Source of the DNA: DASQFQ01 sp963811595
GTDB taxonomy: Bacteria > Actinomycetota > Thermoleophilia > Solirubrobacterales > Solirubrobacteraceae
DNA: 64,000 nt
Assembly: GCA_963811595.1 (NCBI GenBank)
Contig: CAWERW010000005.1
Span: forward strand, 228,766 to 292,765
Reading direction: 5' to 3'
Part shown: positions 63,867-64,000 of the stretch, one piece after another
Numbering within the stretch: position 1 is the stretch's first letter
Layout: each line of letters starts with the position of its first letter
Notes under the pieces: generated by a model
Database searches by the model: none
The model's input: the letters and a program-made list of their open reading frames with translations, nothing else
What the model was told of the DNA's origin: nothing
Made by a program: the position numbers and the translations under genes

Positions 63867-64000
63867 TCAGCGACCTCCTCCGCCCGTGCGCACGCGCAGG
63901 CGCTTGACCTCGCCACGGCCGAGCAGCCCGTTGAGGCGCTCCAGCACGCGCTCCGACATCAGGTCGAGCTCCTGCGCCCAGACGGCCGACGTGCACGCCA
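63867..64000 (-). CDS. dciA: DUF721/DciA-family protein, C-terminal end only
   Basis: The last 43 codons of a minus-strand gene run off the right edge: the C-terminal part reads SAVWAQELDLMSERVLERL, then LLGRGEVKRLRVR and a Gly-rich tail, stop TGA at 63867-63869. The W-A-Q-E-L-x-L-x-x-x-x-L-x-x-L pattern is characteristic of DUF721 (DciA, a replicative-helicase loader). Its place directly before gyrB is the conserved recF-dciA-gyrB-gyrA order near the actinobacterial origin. Confidence 0.85.
   Translation of the reverse strand, partial: ACTSAVWAQELDLMSERVLERLNGLLGRGEVKRLRVRTGGGGR

Overview
The window is about 73-75% G+C, densely packed, and rich in GTG starts and 1-4 bp stop/start overlaps. 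It carries an F420-type luciferase-like oxidoreductase, a PknB/PASTA-FHA-PP2C-FtsW/RodA-PBP cluster, and dciA(DUF721)-gyrB-gyrA at the right edge. This points to a deep-branching actinobacterium, most likely class Thermoleophilia (Solirubrobacter/Conexibacter/Patulibacter-like). The taxon is an inference from protein character and gene order. The dciA-gyrB-gyrA order suggests that the replication origin (dnaA-dnaN-recF) lies just beyond position 64000.

Layout. 1-4.1 kb: a partial D,D-carboxypeptidase, then three genes broken by about 13 small indels (a membrane-anchored hypothetical, an AAA kinase/F420 oxidoreductase fusion, a methyltransferase). 4.1-13.1 kb: an acyl-CoA dehydrogenase pair, an SDR, an HDAC-family deacetylase whose frame runs antisense through a tRNA-Ala, glutamate dehydrogenase, a PhzF-like enzyme, a membrane diguanylate cyclase and a second tRNA-Ala. 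13.2-26.8 kb: accessory and regulatory genes. These include a MalT-like LuxR regulator, hydrolases, an ECF sigma factor, AraC and VOC proteins, and a MarR regulator next to a CarH-like B12-binding protein. A bifunctional murein hydrolase and a dehalogenase-like enzyme follow. 26.8-39.7 kb: envelope genes (sugar-phosphate transferase, GT2, large epimerase, DegT aminotransferase, LytR_C and FlgD-Ig proteins, DedA, UppP), a STAS protein and purM. 39.7-43.5 kb: a small acidic protein, a YihY protein with one frameshift, and two membrane-anchored proline/glutamate-rich proteins. 43.5-55.2 kb: three Ser/Thr kinases and the cell-wall/division cluster, with Ddl at its end. 55.2-58.4 kb: a CARDB-like protein, DUF4446, pheA and an HNH protein. 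58.4-64 kb: a hairpin-rich terminator region, gyrA, gyrB and the end of dciA.

How the genes work together. The minus-strand block 55151-45233 is probably one long transcription unit. It couples phosphosignalling (kinase, FHA readers, phosphatase, PASTA kinase) to septal or lateral peptidoglycan synthesis (SEDS protein, class B PBP) and precursor supply (Ddl). The 36636-26938 genes, with UppP, fit a polysaccharide built on undecaprenyl phosphate. The most unusual items are: (i) the MarR plus Wx9EH cobalamin-domain pair, a candidate split light/B12 sensor; (ii) a 172-nt near-perfect inverted repeat between convergent genes whose arm differences are mostly G.U-compatible on the plus strand; (iii) a GyrB with a roughly 170-residue insert like that of Gram-negative GyrB; and (iv) a stretch at 1.25-3.9 kb where frameshifts cluster and which should be treated as suspect sequence.
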